This document shows, piece by piece, positions 57,381 through 64,000 of a stretch of 64,000 nucleotides of DNA. The stretch's first letter is position 1. Each line of letters starts with the position of its first letter. A program made the position numbers and the translations under genes. The stretch comes from Betaproteobacteria bacterium (GTDB taxonomy: Bacteria; Pseudomonadota; Gammaproteobacteria; Burkholderiales; Rhodocyclaceae): positions 24,443 through 88,442 of the forward strand of contig WRMF01000006.1 of NCBI GenBank assembly GCA_009777245.1, given 5' to 3'. The notes under the pieces are model-generated. The model was not told the DNA's origin. It saw nothing but the letters and a program-made list of their open reading frames with translations, and did no database searches.

Positions 57381-57894
57381 CCTTCTGTAAATAAAGCGAC
57401 GGTCAAGTGGTATGCGGGAGAGGGGAGAAATGCCCTTTCCCATTTGAGGGGACACGTCGACCGTAGGGGCAGACCCTAGACAAACCCCCGGCGCGCCACC
57501 CCACCCCACCCCACCCCACCCCCTTTCAAAAGGGGGCAAAAGCCTTTCTCCCTCTCCCCCGGCCGTCTCGTTATTTGCCAAATGAACTGGATGCTGTTAT
57601 GGAGCACAATGTCGCTCTTCTGGTGATGGTAGGTCATGCGCCGCTGGCGCGGGGCTTTGTCAACACGCAAGCGCGCATCCTGCGCTAGCAGCACACGCCA
57701 CCGTACATTGCGAAGGTATACCGCCCTCTGACAAGCGATCTTGAGAAAAATCCCGCTGCGCCGGGGCGCATTGAGTCATGGTGGCCTTGACCTACCCCAA
57801 GCCGGGATGCGACAACCGCGAGAGCGTTTTGTCCGCTTTGTGTCATATGTGATTGCAACTACGAACGGCGACAGAACCACCCTGCAAGCCAGCG
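57381..57894. other. Gene-free repeat-rich region
   Basis: No credible gene is present in these 514 bases. They hold a partial MITE end (CTTCTGTAAATAAAGCGACG), a REP half (GCGGGAGAGGGGAG), a copy of the C-rich element (57479-57536) with a (CCCCA)n run, and about 300 bases of unexplained sequence. Confidence 0.6.
57479..57536. repeat. C-rich element with a (CCCCA)n expansion, potential G-quadruplex
   Basis: CAAACCCCCGGCGCGCC is followed by five CCCCA/CCCCC tracts and a CCCCCTTTCAAAAGGGGGC palindrome. The minus strand reads as five runs of four or more G with single T spacers, ideal for a G-quadruplex. Confidence 0.75.
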
Positions 57895-58287
57895 TCAAAG
57901 CCTTACCCATATCTCAAAACGCAGCCGCTGCCAGGGGTCGGGATCGTCGGGATTGAAGCGGATGATGCGCCCGTCCAGCAATTCGCCGCGATCCATCGCT
58001 GCCGCTACGGCGCGGTTTTCCCGGCGCGGCACATAGCCCAGCATTTCACCCTGCCATTCCACCCGCACCGCGTTGGCGTCATATTGATTATCCGGTTCGC
58101 GGCGCAAGGTCAGGGAATCGCCCTCCCGTATCTTTCCGGCAAGCCTTGACAAGGCGTGAAACTGGCTGCCCGCCAGCGGCGAAGATTGCGCCAGCAGCCG
58201 GATTTGCCCTTCCGCCAGCGCCATGCCGGACAGAACGAAAATCAGGCATCCGGCGAACAACGCCCTAAATATCCGCGCGAAACGCAT
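57895..58287 (-). CDS. Exported protein with a HIRAN domain
   Basis: The 130-residue protein has a signal peptide (RALFAGCLIFVLSGMALA|EGQ). It is followed by a HIRAN domain: LAGSQFHALSRLAGKIREGDSLTLRREPDNQYDANAVRVEWQGEMLGYVPRREN. HIRAN usually binds single-stranded 3' DNA ends in helicases such as HLTF; an exported free-standing version must bind something else or work on extracytoplasmic DNA. It overlaps the end of yraN by 23 bases on the same strand, so the two are co-translated. yraN encodes a nuclease-fold protein. Confidence 0.88.
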   Translation of the reverse strand: MRFARIFRALFAGCLIFVLSGMALAEGQIRLLAQSSPLAGSQFHALSRLAGKIREGDSLTLRREPDNQYDANAVRVEWQGEMLGYVPRRENRAVAAAMDRGELLDGRIIRFNPDDPDPWQRLRFEIWVRL

Positions 58288-58714
58288 GTTTTACCCATTC
58301 GATGCCTGCCGACTCCAGCCGGTCAAGAAGCACGCAATCAAAGCGGCAGGCTTGACGCTTGCTTCCATGTCTTGCCAGCCAATGCCGCGCCGCCAGGATG
58401 ATCCGGCGGCGCTTTCTGGCGATTATGCTTGCCGAAGCCCCCCCGAAGCGTTGCGAACGGCGCAGCCGCACCTCGACAAAAACGATAACATCCCGCGTTT
58501 TTTCCTCCGCGATCAGGTCTATCTCCCCGCCGCGTATCCGAAAATTTCGGGCGATAATCCGTAATCCACGGGCGCGAAGAAAATCGGCTGCCAATGCCTC
58601 CGCTTTCATTCCGTCATGATTGCCGATTCTCGTGGTATGTTTCGCCCATAGCCGATTCCAGACTGTTTTCCATTTTTCCTGCCAGATGCCGAGCGCGCGC
58701 GACTTCCATGCCAT
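58265..58714 (-). CDS. yraN: YraN (UPF0102) nuclease-fold protein
   Basis: A restriction-endonuclease-like fold protein of uncertain role, found in nearly all proteobacteria next to rsmI. Conserved features include AADFLRARGLRIIARNFRIRGGEIDLIAEE and VFVEVRLRRSQRFGGA; the GEIDLI...FVEV pattern carries the expected active-site acids. ATG 58714 has a GGAGAAG six bases upstream, giving 149 residues with an N-terminal extension. ATG 58609 is a shorter alternative. The start overlaps that of divergent rsmI by seven bases. Confidence 0.88.
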   Translation of the reverse strand: MAWKSRALGIWQEKWKTVWNRLWAKHTTRIGNHDGMKAEALAADFLRARGLRIIARNFRIRGGEIDLIAEEKTRDVIVFVEVRLRRSQRFGGASASIIARKRRRIILAARHWLARHGSKRQACRFDCVLLDRLESAGIEWVKHAFRADI

Positions 58715-59574
58715 CCGATACTTCTCCATATAAAACCGCGCCATTGTACGTGGTTCCTACGCCGATCGGGAATCTTGCCGACATTACCGAGCGCGCCCGC
58801 GACGTTCTCTCCGAAATAGCCTGGGTTGCGGCGGAAGATACCCGCCATTCCGCCCCCCTGTTGAAACGTATAGGCTCTCGCGCTCGTCTTCTGGCGGCGC
58901 ATGAACATAACGAAGAACAGGCGGCGGCTCGAATTCTGGAGCTGCTGGCGGCAGGAGAAAGCGTAGCACTCATTTCCGATTCGGGCACGCCCGCCATTTC
59001 CGACCCCGGCGCGCGTATTGTCGCTGCTGTTCATGCGGCGGGCGGCAGGGTAATTCCCCTGCCGGGGGCATGCGCCGCGACCGCCGCGCTCTCCGCCGCC
59101 GGATTTTCTCACCCGCATTGGCTGTTCTACGGCTTTCTTCCTGCGTCCGCCGGAGAGCGGAAAAAGGCTCTCAATGACCTGGCCGGGCTTGCCTGCGCCC
59201 TCGTTTTTTATGAAGCCCCGCATCGGATTCTAAAAAGCGTCGCGGACATGAATGAATGTCTGGGATCAGGGAGAACGCTTGTCATTGCGCGTGAAATCAG
59301 CAAGCAATTTGAACAGATTTGCCGTATGCCGCTTGGCGAGGCGGCAGACTGGCTCGCGGCAGACTCAATGCGGCAAAAAGGAGAATTTGCGCTGATCGTT
59401 TCTGCGGATGAAAGCGCGCGGGAAAAAGCGACGGCGAACAGTGGCATACGGGCGCTCGAACTTCTGCTTAAGGAAGGTCTGCCGAAAAGCCGGGCGGTTC
59501 GTCTGGCGGCGGCGATTACCGGCGCAAGCCGGAACGCGCTCTATGAACACGCTCTGGCAGGCGAGATAAAGTGA
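58708..59574 (+). CDS. rsmI: 16S rRNA 2'-O-methyltransferase RsmI (C1402)
   Basis: RsmI methylates the ribose of C1402 in the decoding centre. The TIGR-type signature LYVVPTPIGNLADITERARDVL, WVAAEDTRHSAPLLKRIG, LISDSGTPAISDPGARIV and FYEAPHRILKSVADM are present. ATG 58708 gives 288 residues; an open frame back to 58594 adds sequence outside the family. The first seven bases overlap divergent yraN. Confidence 0.96.
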   Translation: MPSDTSPYKTAPLYVVPTPIGNLADITERARDVLSEIAWVAAEDTRHSAPLLKRIGSRARLLAAHEHNEEQAAARILELLAAGESVALISDSGTPAISDPGARIVAAVHAAGGRVIPLPGACAATAALSAAGFSHPHWLFYGFLPASAGERKKALNDLAGLACALVFYEAPHRILKSVADMNECLGSGRTLVIAREISKQFEQICRMPLGEAADWLAADSMRQKGEFALIVSADESAREKATANSGIRALELLLKEGLPKSRAVRLAAAITGASRNALYEHALAGEIK

Positions 59575-59637
59575 TTTATTCAAGAGACTGTCATGGAGAA
59601 CATTTTGCTCCCCGCTTCCGCTTGTGGTAGCGATCCG

Positions 59638-59713
59638 GCAAACCCCCGGCGCAACAAGCCACCCCCTTGCAAACCCCCGCCGCTGCGCGGCACCCCCTTT
59701 GTAAAGGGGGCAA
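59638..59713. repeat. C-rich element, doubled copy
   Basis: CAAACCCCC heads occur twice (GGCGCAACAAGCC between), then CGCCGCTGCGCGGC and the CCCCCTTTGTAAAGGGGGC palindrome. A REP half (CCGCTTCCGCTTGTGG) lies just upstream. Confidence 0.8.
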
Positions 59714-59730
59714 GGCGAAGGCTTGGCGGC

Positions 59731-59900
59731 GCAGCCACTTGCGGCGCAGCCACTTGCGGCGCAGCCACTTGCGGCGCAGCCACTTGCGGCGCAGCCACTT
59801 GCGGCGCAGCCACTTGCGGCGCAGCCACTTGCGGCGCAGCCACTTGCGGCGCAGCCACTTGCGGCGTAGCCACCTGCGGCGTAGCCACCTGCGGCGTAGC
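59731..59900. repeat. 15-bp minisatellite GCAGCCACTTGCGGC, 11 full units
   Basis: Bases 59731-59895 contain eleven contiguous units, the first nine identical and the last two with GTAGCCACCTGCGGC; a partial unit follows. It ends 25 bp before the nuclease ATG. In one frame it reads as RRSHL repeated. The unit looks like the middle of the REP element (CTTGCGGCGCAGCCAC). Confidence 0.92.
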
Positions 59901-59924
59901 CAAAATCCCTCTGCGGCGTCCGGC

Positions 59925-60755
59925 ATGAAGCGTCTTTTCTTCCTGTTGGCTTTTCTGCCTGTGACCGCGCTGGCGTGGAATGCCGCCGGACACCGGCAAA
60001 TTGCGGCGCTGGCCTGGGAAGTAATGGACGAACCTGTCCGGCGGCAAGCTATCCTTCTAATCAAACAGCATCCCGATTATGATCGCTGGCTGGCACGGCA
60101 AAAAGACCCTGATTACGGCGCGTTCCTTGAGGCTTCCGTTTGGGCGGATGATATTCGGCGCGACAAGCGTTTTTATTCCCAAGGGGAGCCGCAAACCCCG
60201 CCGCTACAGGGTTTTCCGACTATGGCGCGGCATAACGACTGGCACTATCAGGACGAAGAAAGAGGCGAACTTGGCGCGCGCCTGCCCAAACTTGCGGAAA
60301 TTCTGGCGGACAGTACGCGAGGACAGGATGAGCGGGCTTACGCATTGGTCTGGCTGCTGCATCTTGTCGGGGACTTGCATCAACCCTTGCATACCGGCGG
60401 ACGTTCCGACCGGGGCGGCAATCTGTTCCAGGCAAGATTTTTTGCCCGCCCGCATGAAGAGGTTTCATTGCATCGCTATTGGGACAACCTGCCGGGGCCT
60501 CTCTGGCTGCGCGGCGAACGGTTGCAGGCTTCGCTCGCGACCATTGAGCGAGTAGAGGACGGCGGCAAAACGGGCGATGTAAAAAGCTGGCTTACCGAGA
60601 GCCGCGCCTTGGTCGAGCAGGGAGTTTACCCGCCTGATGAAGATGGAGAAATTTCACCCGCCTTTCATCAACAGGCAAGGGCTATGGCGCGGCAACGGAT
60701 CGCGCTGGCAGGATACCGGCTGGGCATGTGGCTGAACCTGCTGCTGGCTCAATGA
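59925..60755 (+). CDS. Secreted S1/P1-type zinc nuclease
   Basis: The 276-residue precursor has a signal peptide MKRLFFLLAFLPVTALA cut before Trp; in this family the new N-terminal Trp is itself a zinc ligand. Further ligands are visible: His in WNAAGHRQIAALA, Asp in ASVWADDIRR, His in RHNDWHYQD, LVWLLHLVGDLHQPLHTGGRSDRGGN and LHRYWDNL. The enzyme degrades single-stranded nucleic acids for phosphate or nucleotide scavenging. ATG 59925 was chosen for the signal peptide. An open frame runs back through the minisatellite to 59667 but would put RRSHL repeats before the signal. Confidence 0.92.
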   Translation: MKRLFFLLAFLPVTALAWNAAGHRQIAALAWEVMDEPVRRQAILLIKQHPDYDRWLARQKDPDYGAFLEASVWADDIRRDKRFYSQGEPQTPPLQGFPTMARHNDWHYQDEERGELGARLPKLAEILADSTRGQDERAYALVWLLHLVGDLHQPLHTGGRSDRGGNLFQARFFARPHEEVSLHRYWDNLPGPLWLRGERLQASLATIERVEDGGKTGDVKSWLTESRALVEQGVYPPDEDGEISPAFHQQARAMARQRIALAGYRLGMWLNLLLAQ

Positions 60756-61135
60756 TTCGTCTGTCGCAGATGGGCGGCGAGAACAGCATCCATCGTGGCG
60801 GCATGTTGGATAAACCAGTTTTCCAGCTCTTTGGCGACGATGCCGCCGAGACCGGGATTATTACGAGCCATGACAATTATTTTTTTGAGCGAATCCAGCA
60901 CCCGCGCATGTTCGTCCGCATGGCAGAAGACAGGCTGAAAATGGCTGTCTTCCATCCAGCGTTCTTCCTGGGCGAAATGCTCTTTCGCGTGGGCGAGCAA
61001 ATCTTCAAGCGCGTCGACGACTTTTTCGCTATCCGCAGCGGATAACCGCGCCACACAAGCGACAAACTCACGATGGGTGTCGTCCATGCGCGGCAGACCA
61101 AGCGCGTAACTGTCTTGCCATTCCATTGTCTTCAA
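60749..61135 (-). CDS. Bacteriohemerythrin
   Basis: This oxygen-binding di-iron four-helix bundle has 128 residues. The ligands are visible: His in DDTHREF, HxxxE in AHAKEHFAQEE, HxxxH in FCHADEHARV, and HxxxxD in QHAATMDAV. Such proteins sense, store or carry oxygen for oxygenases or chemotaxis receptors. It stands alone; the end overlaps the convergent nuclease gene by seven bases. Confidence 0.93.
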   Translation of the reverse strand: MKTMEWQDSYALGLPRMDDTHREFVACVARLSAADSEKVVDALEDLLAHAKEHFAQEERWMEDSHFQPVFCHADEHARVLDSLKKIIVMARNNPGLGGIVAKELENWFIQHAATMDAVLAAHLRQTNH

Positions 61136-61178
61136 TCCAAAGTGGCTTCGCCGCCAAGCCCCGCCTTGCCCCCGCCCT

Positions 61179-61223
61179 GCCCCCTTTGCAAAGGGGGTGC
61201 CGCGCAGCGGCGGGGGTTTGCAA
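61179..61223. repeat. C-rich element, inverted copy
   Basis: GCCCCCTTTGCAAAGGGGG, TGCCGCGCAGCGGCGGGGG and TTTGCAAGG: the reverse complement of the 59670-59713 copy with few changes. Confidence 0.85.
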
Positions 61224-61272
61224 GGTCGCCCCCTAAGGGGCGGGGTGGTAGTGCGCTATAACGAGAATCACC

Positions 61273-61302
61273 ATAAAAACGGCGTCCGGAAAGGACGCCG
61301 TT
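61273..61302 (-). terminator. Rho-independent terminator of the thiolase gene
   Basis: On the minus strand AACGGCGTCC-TTTCC-GGACGCCGTT is followed by TTTATGG, 18 bp after the thiolase stop. Confidence 0.85.
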
Positions 61303-61320
61303 CCGGTCAAATACGAGCAA

Positions 61321-62505
61321 TCACAGGCGCTCGTAAATCGTGGCAATGCCTTGTCCGCCGCCGATGCACATGGTGGCAAGACCGTAGCGTTTTTGGGTGC
61401 GCTGCATTTCATGCAGGAGCTTGGTGATAATCACGCTTCCCGTGGCGGAAACCGGATGCCCCAGAGCGACCGCGCCGCCGTTGGGATTGGTCTTGTCCGG
61501 GTCAAGCTCGAGCCCCTTGGCAACGGCCAGGGCTTGCGCGGCAAAAGCCTCGTTCGCCTCAACGACATCAATCTGGTCGAGCGTCAACCCGGCGCGCTGG
61601 AGCGCCAGCTTGGTAGCGGGAATCGGGCCTTCGCCCATGACATCGTTGGGAACTCCGGCAATAGCGTAGGAAACAAGCCGCGCCATCGGCGCGTATCCGG
61701 CTGCCGCTGCCTTGGCGGCATCCGCCAGCACCAGAAAAGCCGCGCCGTCGTTCAGGGTGGAGGAGTTGCCGGCAGTCACCGTGCCTCCCTCTTTCTTGAA
61801 AGCCGGTTTCATCTTTGCCAACCCTTCCAGAGTCGTATCGGCCTTTACCTGCTCGTCAATGTCGAACACCGTATCGCCCTTGCGGCTCTTCAGGGTGATC
61901 GGCACGATCTGATCCTTGAAATAACCGGCGGCAAGCGCGGCGGCGGCGCGTTTTTGCGATTCCACGGCGTAGGCGTCCTGCTCTTCGCGGGATATGCCCC
62001 ACTTGACCGCCAGATTCTCGGCGGTCATCCCCATATGACCGACGCCGAACGGGTCGGTAATGACGGAGACCATTGCGTCAATGGCTTTTACGTCGCCCAT
62101 TCTGGCTCCGTTTCGCAGCGCGGGCAGGAGATAGGCGGTGCGGGTCATGCTTTCGACTCCGCCCGCAAGCGCAAATTCGGCATCGCCCAGCGTGATGGCC
62201 TGCGCGGAAGAAACTACGGCCTGCATGGCCGAGCCGCAAAGGCGATTTACGGCGAACGCGACGGAATCCATGGAAAGTCCGCCCTGAATGGTGGTAACGC
62301 GGGCGACATATGGATAACGAGTTTCGGTCGGCATGATATTACCGAGCGCGGCAAATGAAATCTGTTTGGGATCAACCTTGGAACGCTCGATGGTTTCCTT
62401 GATGACGAGCGCGCCAAGATCAATTGGCTCAAGGTCTTTCAGGGAGCCGCCGTATGCGCCGACAGCGGAGCGGGCGGCGGCAAGTATAACGATGTCTTTC
62501 AACAT
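61321..62505 (-). CDS. Acetyl-CoA acetyltransferase (thiolase)
   Basis: The 394-residue thiolase has the acyl-accepting Cys in VNRLCGSAMQA, GGVESMTRTAYLLP, the His of the NEAFAAQAL block, GHPVSATG and the C-terminal Cys of MCIGGGQG. It condenses two acetyl-CoA or cleaves acetoacetyl-CoA. Whether it serves polyhydroxybutyrate synthesis (phaA) or fatty-acid breakdown (atoB/fadA) cannot be told, as no phaB/phaC or fad gene is present. It follows the CobD-like gene by 28 bases and ends at a clear terminator. Confidence 0.95.
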   Translation of the reverse strand: MLKDIVILAAARSAVGAYGGSLKDLEPIDLGALVIKETIERSKVDPKQISFAALGNIMPTETRYPYVARVTTIQGGLSMDSVAFAVNRLCGSAMQAVVSSAQAITLGDAEFALAGGVESMTRTAYLLPALRNGARMGDVKAIDAMVSVITDPFGVGHMGMTAENLAVKWGISREEQDAYAVESQKRAAAALAAGYFKDQIVPITLKSRKGDTVFDIDEQVKADTTLEGLAKMKPAFKKEGGTVTAGNSSTLNDGAAFLVLADAAKAAAAGYAPMARLVSYAIAGVPNDVMGEGPIPATKLALQRAGLTLDQIDVVEANEAFAAQALAVAKGLELDPDKTNPNGGAVALGHPVSATGSVIITKLLHEMQRTQKRYGLATMCIGGGQGIATIYERL

Positions 62506-62533
62506 GGAACAATTCTCCTAACGAACAACAAAA

Positions 62534-63406
62534 TCAGCTTGCCATACCGGCAAGCCACCTTAAAATCAACAACAAACACCACAGCATTACAGCCCGCCAG
62601 ACCAGGCCCACGGCGCTTTGCATGGAATCCACATCTGCCGCTTCGCCTGTTCCCAGGTCGTTTTTCAGCCTGATGCCGAGAGCGCCCGCGCCGCTGGCGA
62701 TCACAATGCCAAGCCCGCGATTATACCAGCGGGCAGCTTGGTTGCGCCAGCAAAAGACGGCATCCTCAAAGTTGCCGACGATTGCGAAAGCCGCAGCCGT
62801 AGCGCGAGTTGGCAGCCATTCCAGCCAGTAGAACATATCGGCGGCGAAGCGACCGAAATCCCCTTGCTCGCGCCATGAATCGGCCAGAAGATGCGAGATT
62901 CGATACAGGAGCGCGCCAAGCGGCCCCGGCAGGAGCACGAACCAGAAAATAACCGCGAACACATGCCGGTGTGAGGCGACAAGCGCGGTTTCAATGGCAA
63001 GCTGGGCAATTTCATCGGCTTCCAGATTGGCGGGCAAATCTTCATTTCTCCATTCGGAGAGCAAGGCGCGGGCGCGTTCCGTATCATCCAGACGCAGCGC
63101 CATCTGGATGTCGGTATAGAAATGGCTGAACTGGCGAAACCCAAGGGTCAGATATAAAATCAGCGCGTTGAGCGCGAATGCCAGAACGGGTTGTTCAAGA
63201 CACAGGATATAAACGAGGATAAGCGGAGCGAGCGGCAAAAGCGTCGCAAGGAGCGCAGCGGCTATTCCCTGCTGATAACTTCCCGCGTTCAGATAACGCT
63301 CCAGCCATTCTGCCCAGATCGAGACAGGCCGCGCAACCCAATGCGCATACGGCAGCGGAAAACGTTGTTCCAGCAGCAGGGCAAGGATCAGGGCAAACAG
63401 GCTCAT
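62534..63406 (-). CDS. CobD/CbiB-like (AmpE-related) integral membrane protein
   Basis: The 290-residue protein has at least four membrane helices (LFALILALLLEQ, LLATLLPLAPLILVYILCL, FAVIFWFVLLPGPLGALLY, LVWRAVMLWCLLLILRWLAG). The N-terminal EQRFP and the FWFVLLPGPLGALLYRIS and ADMFYWLEWLPTRATAAAFAIVGNFEDAVFCWR blocks match the CobD/CbiB family, whose true members make adenosylcobinamide. Stand-alone versions outside cobalamin operons are AmpE-like and of unknown role. No other cob gene is nearby, so AmpE-like is favoured. Confidence 0.85.
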   Translation of the reverse strand: MSLFALILALLLEQRFPLPYAHWVARPVSIWAEWLERYLNAGSYQQGIAAALLATLLPLAPLILVYILCLEQPVLAFALNALILYLTLGFRQFSHFYTDIQMALRLDDTERARALLSEWRNEDLPANLEADEIAQLAIETALVASHRHVFAVIFWFVLLPGPLGALLYRISHLLADSWREQGDFGRFAADMFYWLEWLPTRATAAAFAIVGNFEDAVFCWRNQAARWYNRGLGIVIASGAGALGIRLKNDLGTGEAADVDSMQSAVGLVWRAVMLWCLLLILRWLAGMAS

Positions 63407-63543
63407 CGGCAGGGTGACACTGTGAGAACAAGAAGGTGGTATGATAGCTCGTTATGATACGAATGTCAGCAGATTGACCAGTCTGGCGAGTCTTGCGTCA
63501 AACCGCGACTGCCGGTGCGTGATTTCATGATTTTACGGACGAC

Positions 63544-63804
63544 ATGAGTATGACAGGAAATGAAAATTTGACCGAACAGCCGCTTGTCACAGTGATTATC
63601 GCGTCTTATAACCACGCGCCGTATGTTGAAGCGAGCATTCTTAGCGTCTTGAACCAGACCTATCCCCATATTGAGCTTCTGGTTATTGACGATGGGTAGA
63701 CGGATGACAGCGTTGAAAAGATCATAAGTATGCAGGAAAAACACGGCTTTGATTTTCAGGCTCAGGAAAAAAGCGGAGCTTGTCTTTTGCCAATCCGGCA
63801 TTAA
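63544..63804 (+). pseudogene. Broken family 2 glycosyltransferase
   Basis: ATG 63544 begins MSMTGNENLTEQPLVTVIIASYNHAPYVEASILSVLNQTY, the classic GT2 N-terminus through LLVIDDG. The expected Ser codon of DDGS is TAG at 63697-63699. The frame then continues with TDDSVEKIISMQEKHGF and QEKSGACL before losing similarity and ending at 63802. The remaining ~60% of the enzyme is absent. It therefore carries both a nonsense codon and a truncation. Confidence 0.85.
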
Positions 63805-63833
63805 CTGCAACAATTTTATAAGTTGTCTCATGA

Positions 63834-64000
63834 TTATCTGGATTCCATTCCGAGTTGCCCTTGCAAAGCGGGAGAATGGGCGTCGGTGAGGCCGGGTTTA
63901 ACGTTCATATGCGCCAACATCTGCCTGATTCGGTGCGGCCAGGTATGGCTAGACAGAAATTTTTCGTGGCCGCGTCTTGCGATAGCCAGACGCTCGGCCT
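63834..64000 (-). CDS. Glycosyltransferase-like protein, C-terminal end (partial)
   Basis: The minus-strand frame open to the window edge reads AERLAIARRGHEKFLSSHTWPHRIRQMLAHMN and ends at TAA (63834-63836). The pattern, a helix with R-x-x-G-x-E followed by HTWPHRIRQ, is what is seen at the end of CgeB-like or family 1 glycosyltransferases. With only 54 codons visible, the family call is tentative. It converges on the broken GT2 gene, suggesting a surface-polysaccharide cluster beyond the edge. Confidence 0.5.
   Translation of the reverse strand, partial: AERLAIARRGHEKFLSSHTWPHRIRQMLAHMNVKPGLTDAHSPALQGQLGMESR

Noticed and set aside
57476..57694. Small minus-strand frame upstream of the HIRAN gene
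   Set aside because: It runs through the C-rich repeat, is short and lacks a ribosome site or family match.
59731..59900. CRISPR-like array
   Set aside because: The 15-bp units are contiguous with no spacers, and no cas gene is present.
59667..59924. N-terminal extension of the S1/P1 nuclease with RRSHL repeats
   Set aside because: The signal peptide and the zinc-ligand Trp at the mature N-terminus require ATG 59925; the extension is minisatellite sequence.

Overview
The window looks like a chromosomal segment of a Gram-negative proteobacterium, most likely a betaproteobacterium. The pointers are dapA-bamC, ilvE followed by waaF and a small SnoaL-like gene, pcnB-folK, an OxyR with the exact Cys199/Cys208 pair, a nine-gene atpI-to-atpC operon, lipopolysaccharide heptosyltransferase, outer-membrane assembly lipoprotein and an autotransporter. 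This assignment is inferred from gene content; no 16S or other rRNA lies in the window. Having dnaN, gyrB and the atp operon within 45 kb suggests an origin-proximal region, although dnaA and recF are not here.

Layout. 0-5.7 kb (+): end of dapA, bamC, ubiB, a SNF2 helicase. 6-11 kb (-): gyrB, dnaN, a NamZ/DUF1343 muramidase. 11.2-13.6 kb (+): ilvE, waaF and a small NTF2-fold gene, joined by ATGA overlaps. 13.8-19.2 kb: a 1794-residue repeat-rich autotransporter. 19.2-25.9 kb: an Hsp33 that has lost most of its zinc cysteines, an orphan RND pump, a Spy-like protein, bioB and comF. 26.2-30.0 kb (-): an A/T-richer accessory island with a lipoprotein and two TraN-like pieces; one of these is preceded by an 11-base poly-C tract that sets its reading frame. 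30-32.2 kb: oxyR and hemA. 32.7-40.5 kb (+): recC, recB and a ParD/ParE-type toxin-antitoxin pair. 40.7-43.2 kb: an rRNA methyltransferase, an unknown helical protein and a VOC protein. 43.3-50.1 kb (-): the ATP synthase operon. 50.5-64 kb: pmbA, tRNA-Phe, an unknown helical protein, orphan cheB, a double-FHA protein, pcnB-folK, an exported HIRAN protein, yraN, rsmI, an S1/P1 nuclease, bacteriohemerythrin, a thiolase, a CobD/CbiB-like membrane protein and a broken glycosyltransferase.

The most distinctive property is the load of small mobile repeats. At least four families recur: (a) REP-like CTCTCCCGC-TTGC-GGGAGAGG palindromes; (b) a C-rich CAAACCCCC...CCCCCTTT-AAAGGGGG element; (c) a roughly 100-bp element with a GGCCTTTAGGCC-type hairpin end resembling IS200/IS605 right ends; (d) a 139-bp MITE with TATAGTGCTT terminal inverted repeats carrying a REP inside. 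Family (a) also lies in frame inside bamC, recC and recB (twice), adding non-conserved peptide to essential or core proteins, much as Rickettsia palindromic elements do. A 15-bp minisatellite upstream of the S1/P1 nuclease gene seems to have grown from the same motif.

The strongest candidate for an undescribed system is the 26.2-30.0 kb locus: a permuted, split TraN-like surface apparatus with no other conjugation genes and apparent slipped-strand ON/OFF control.
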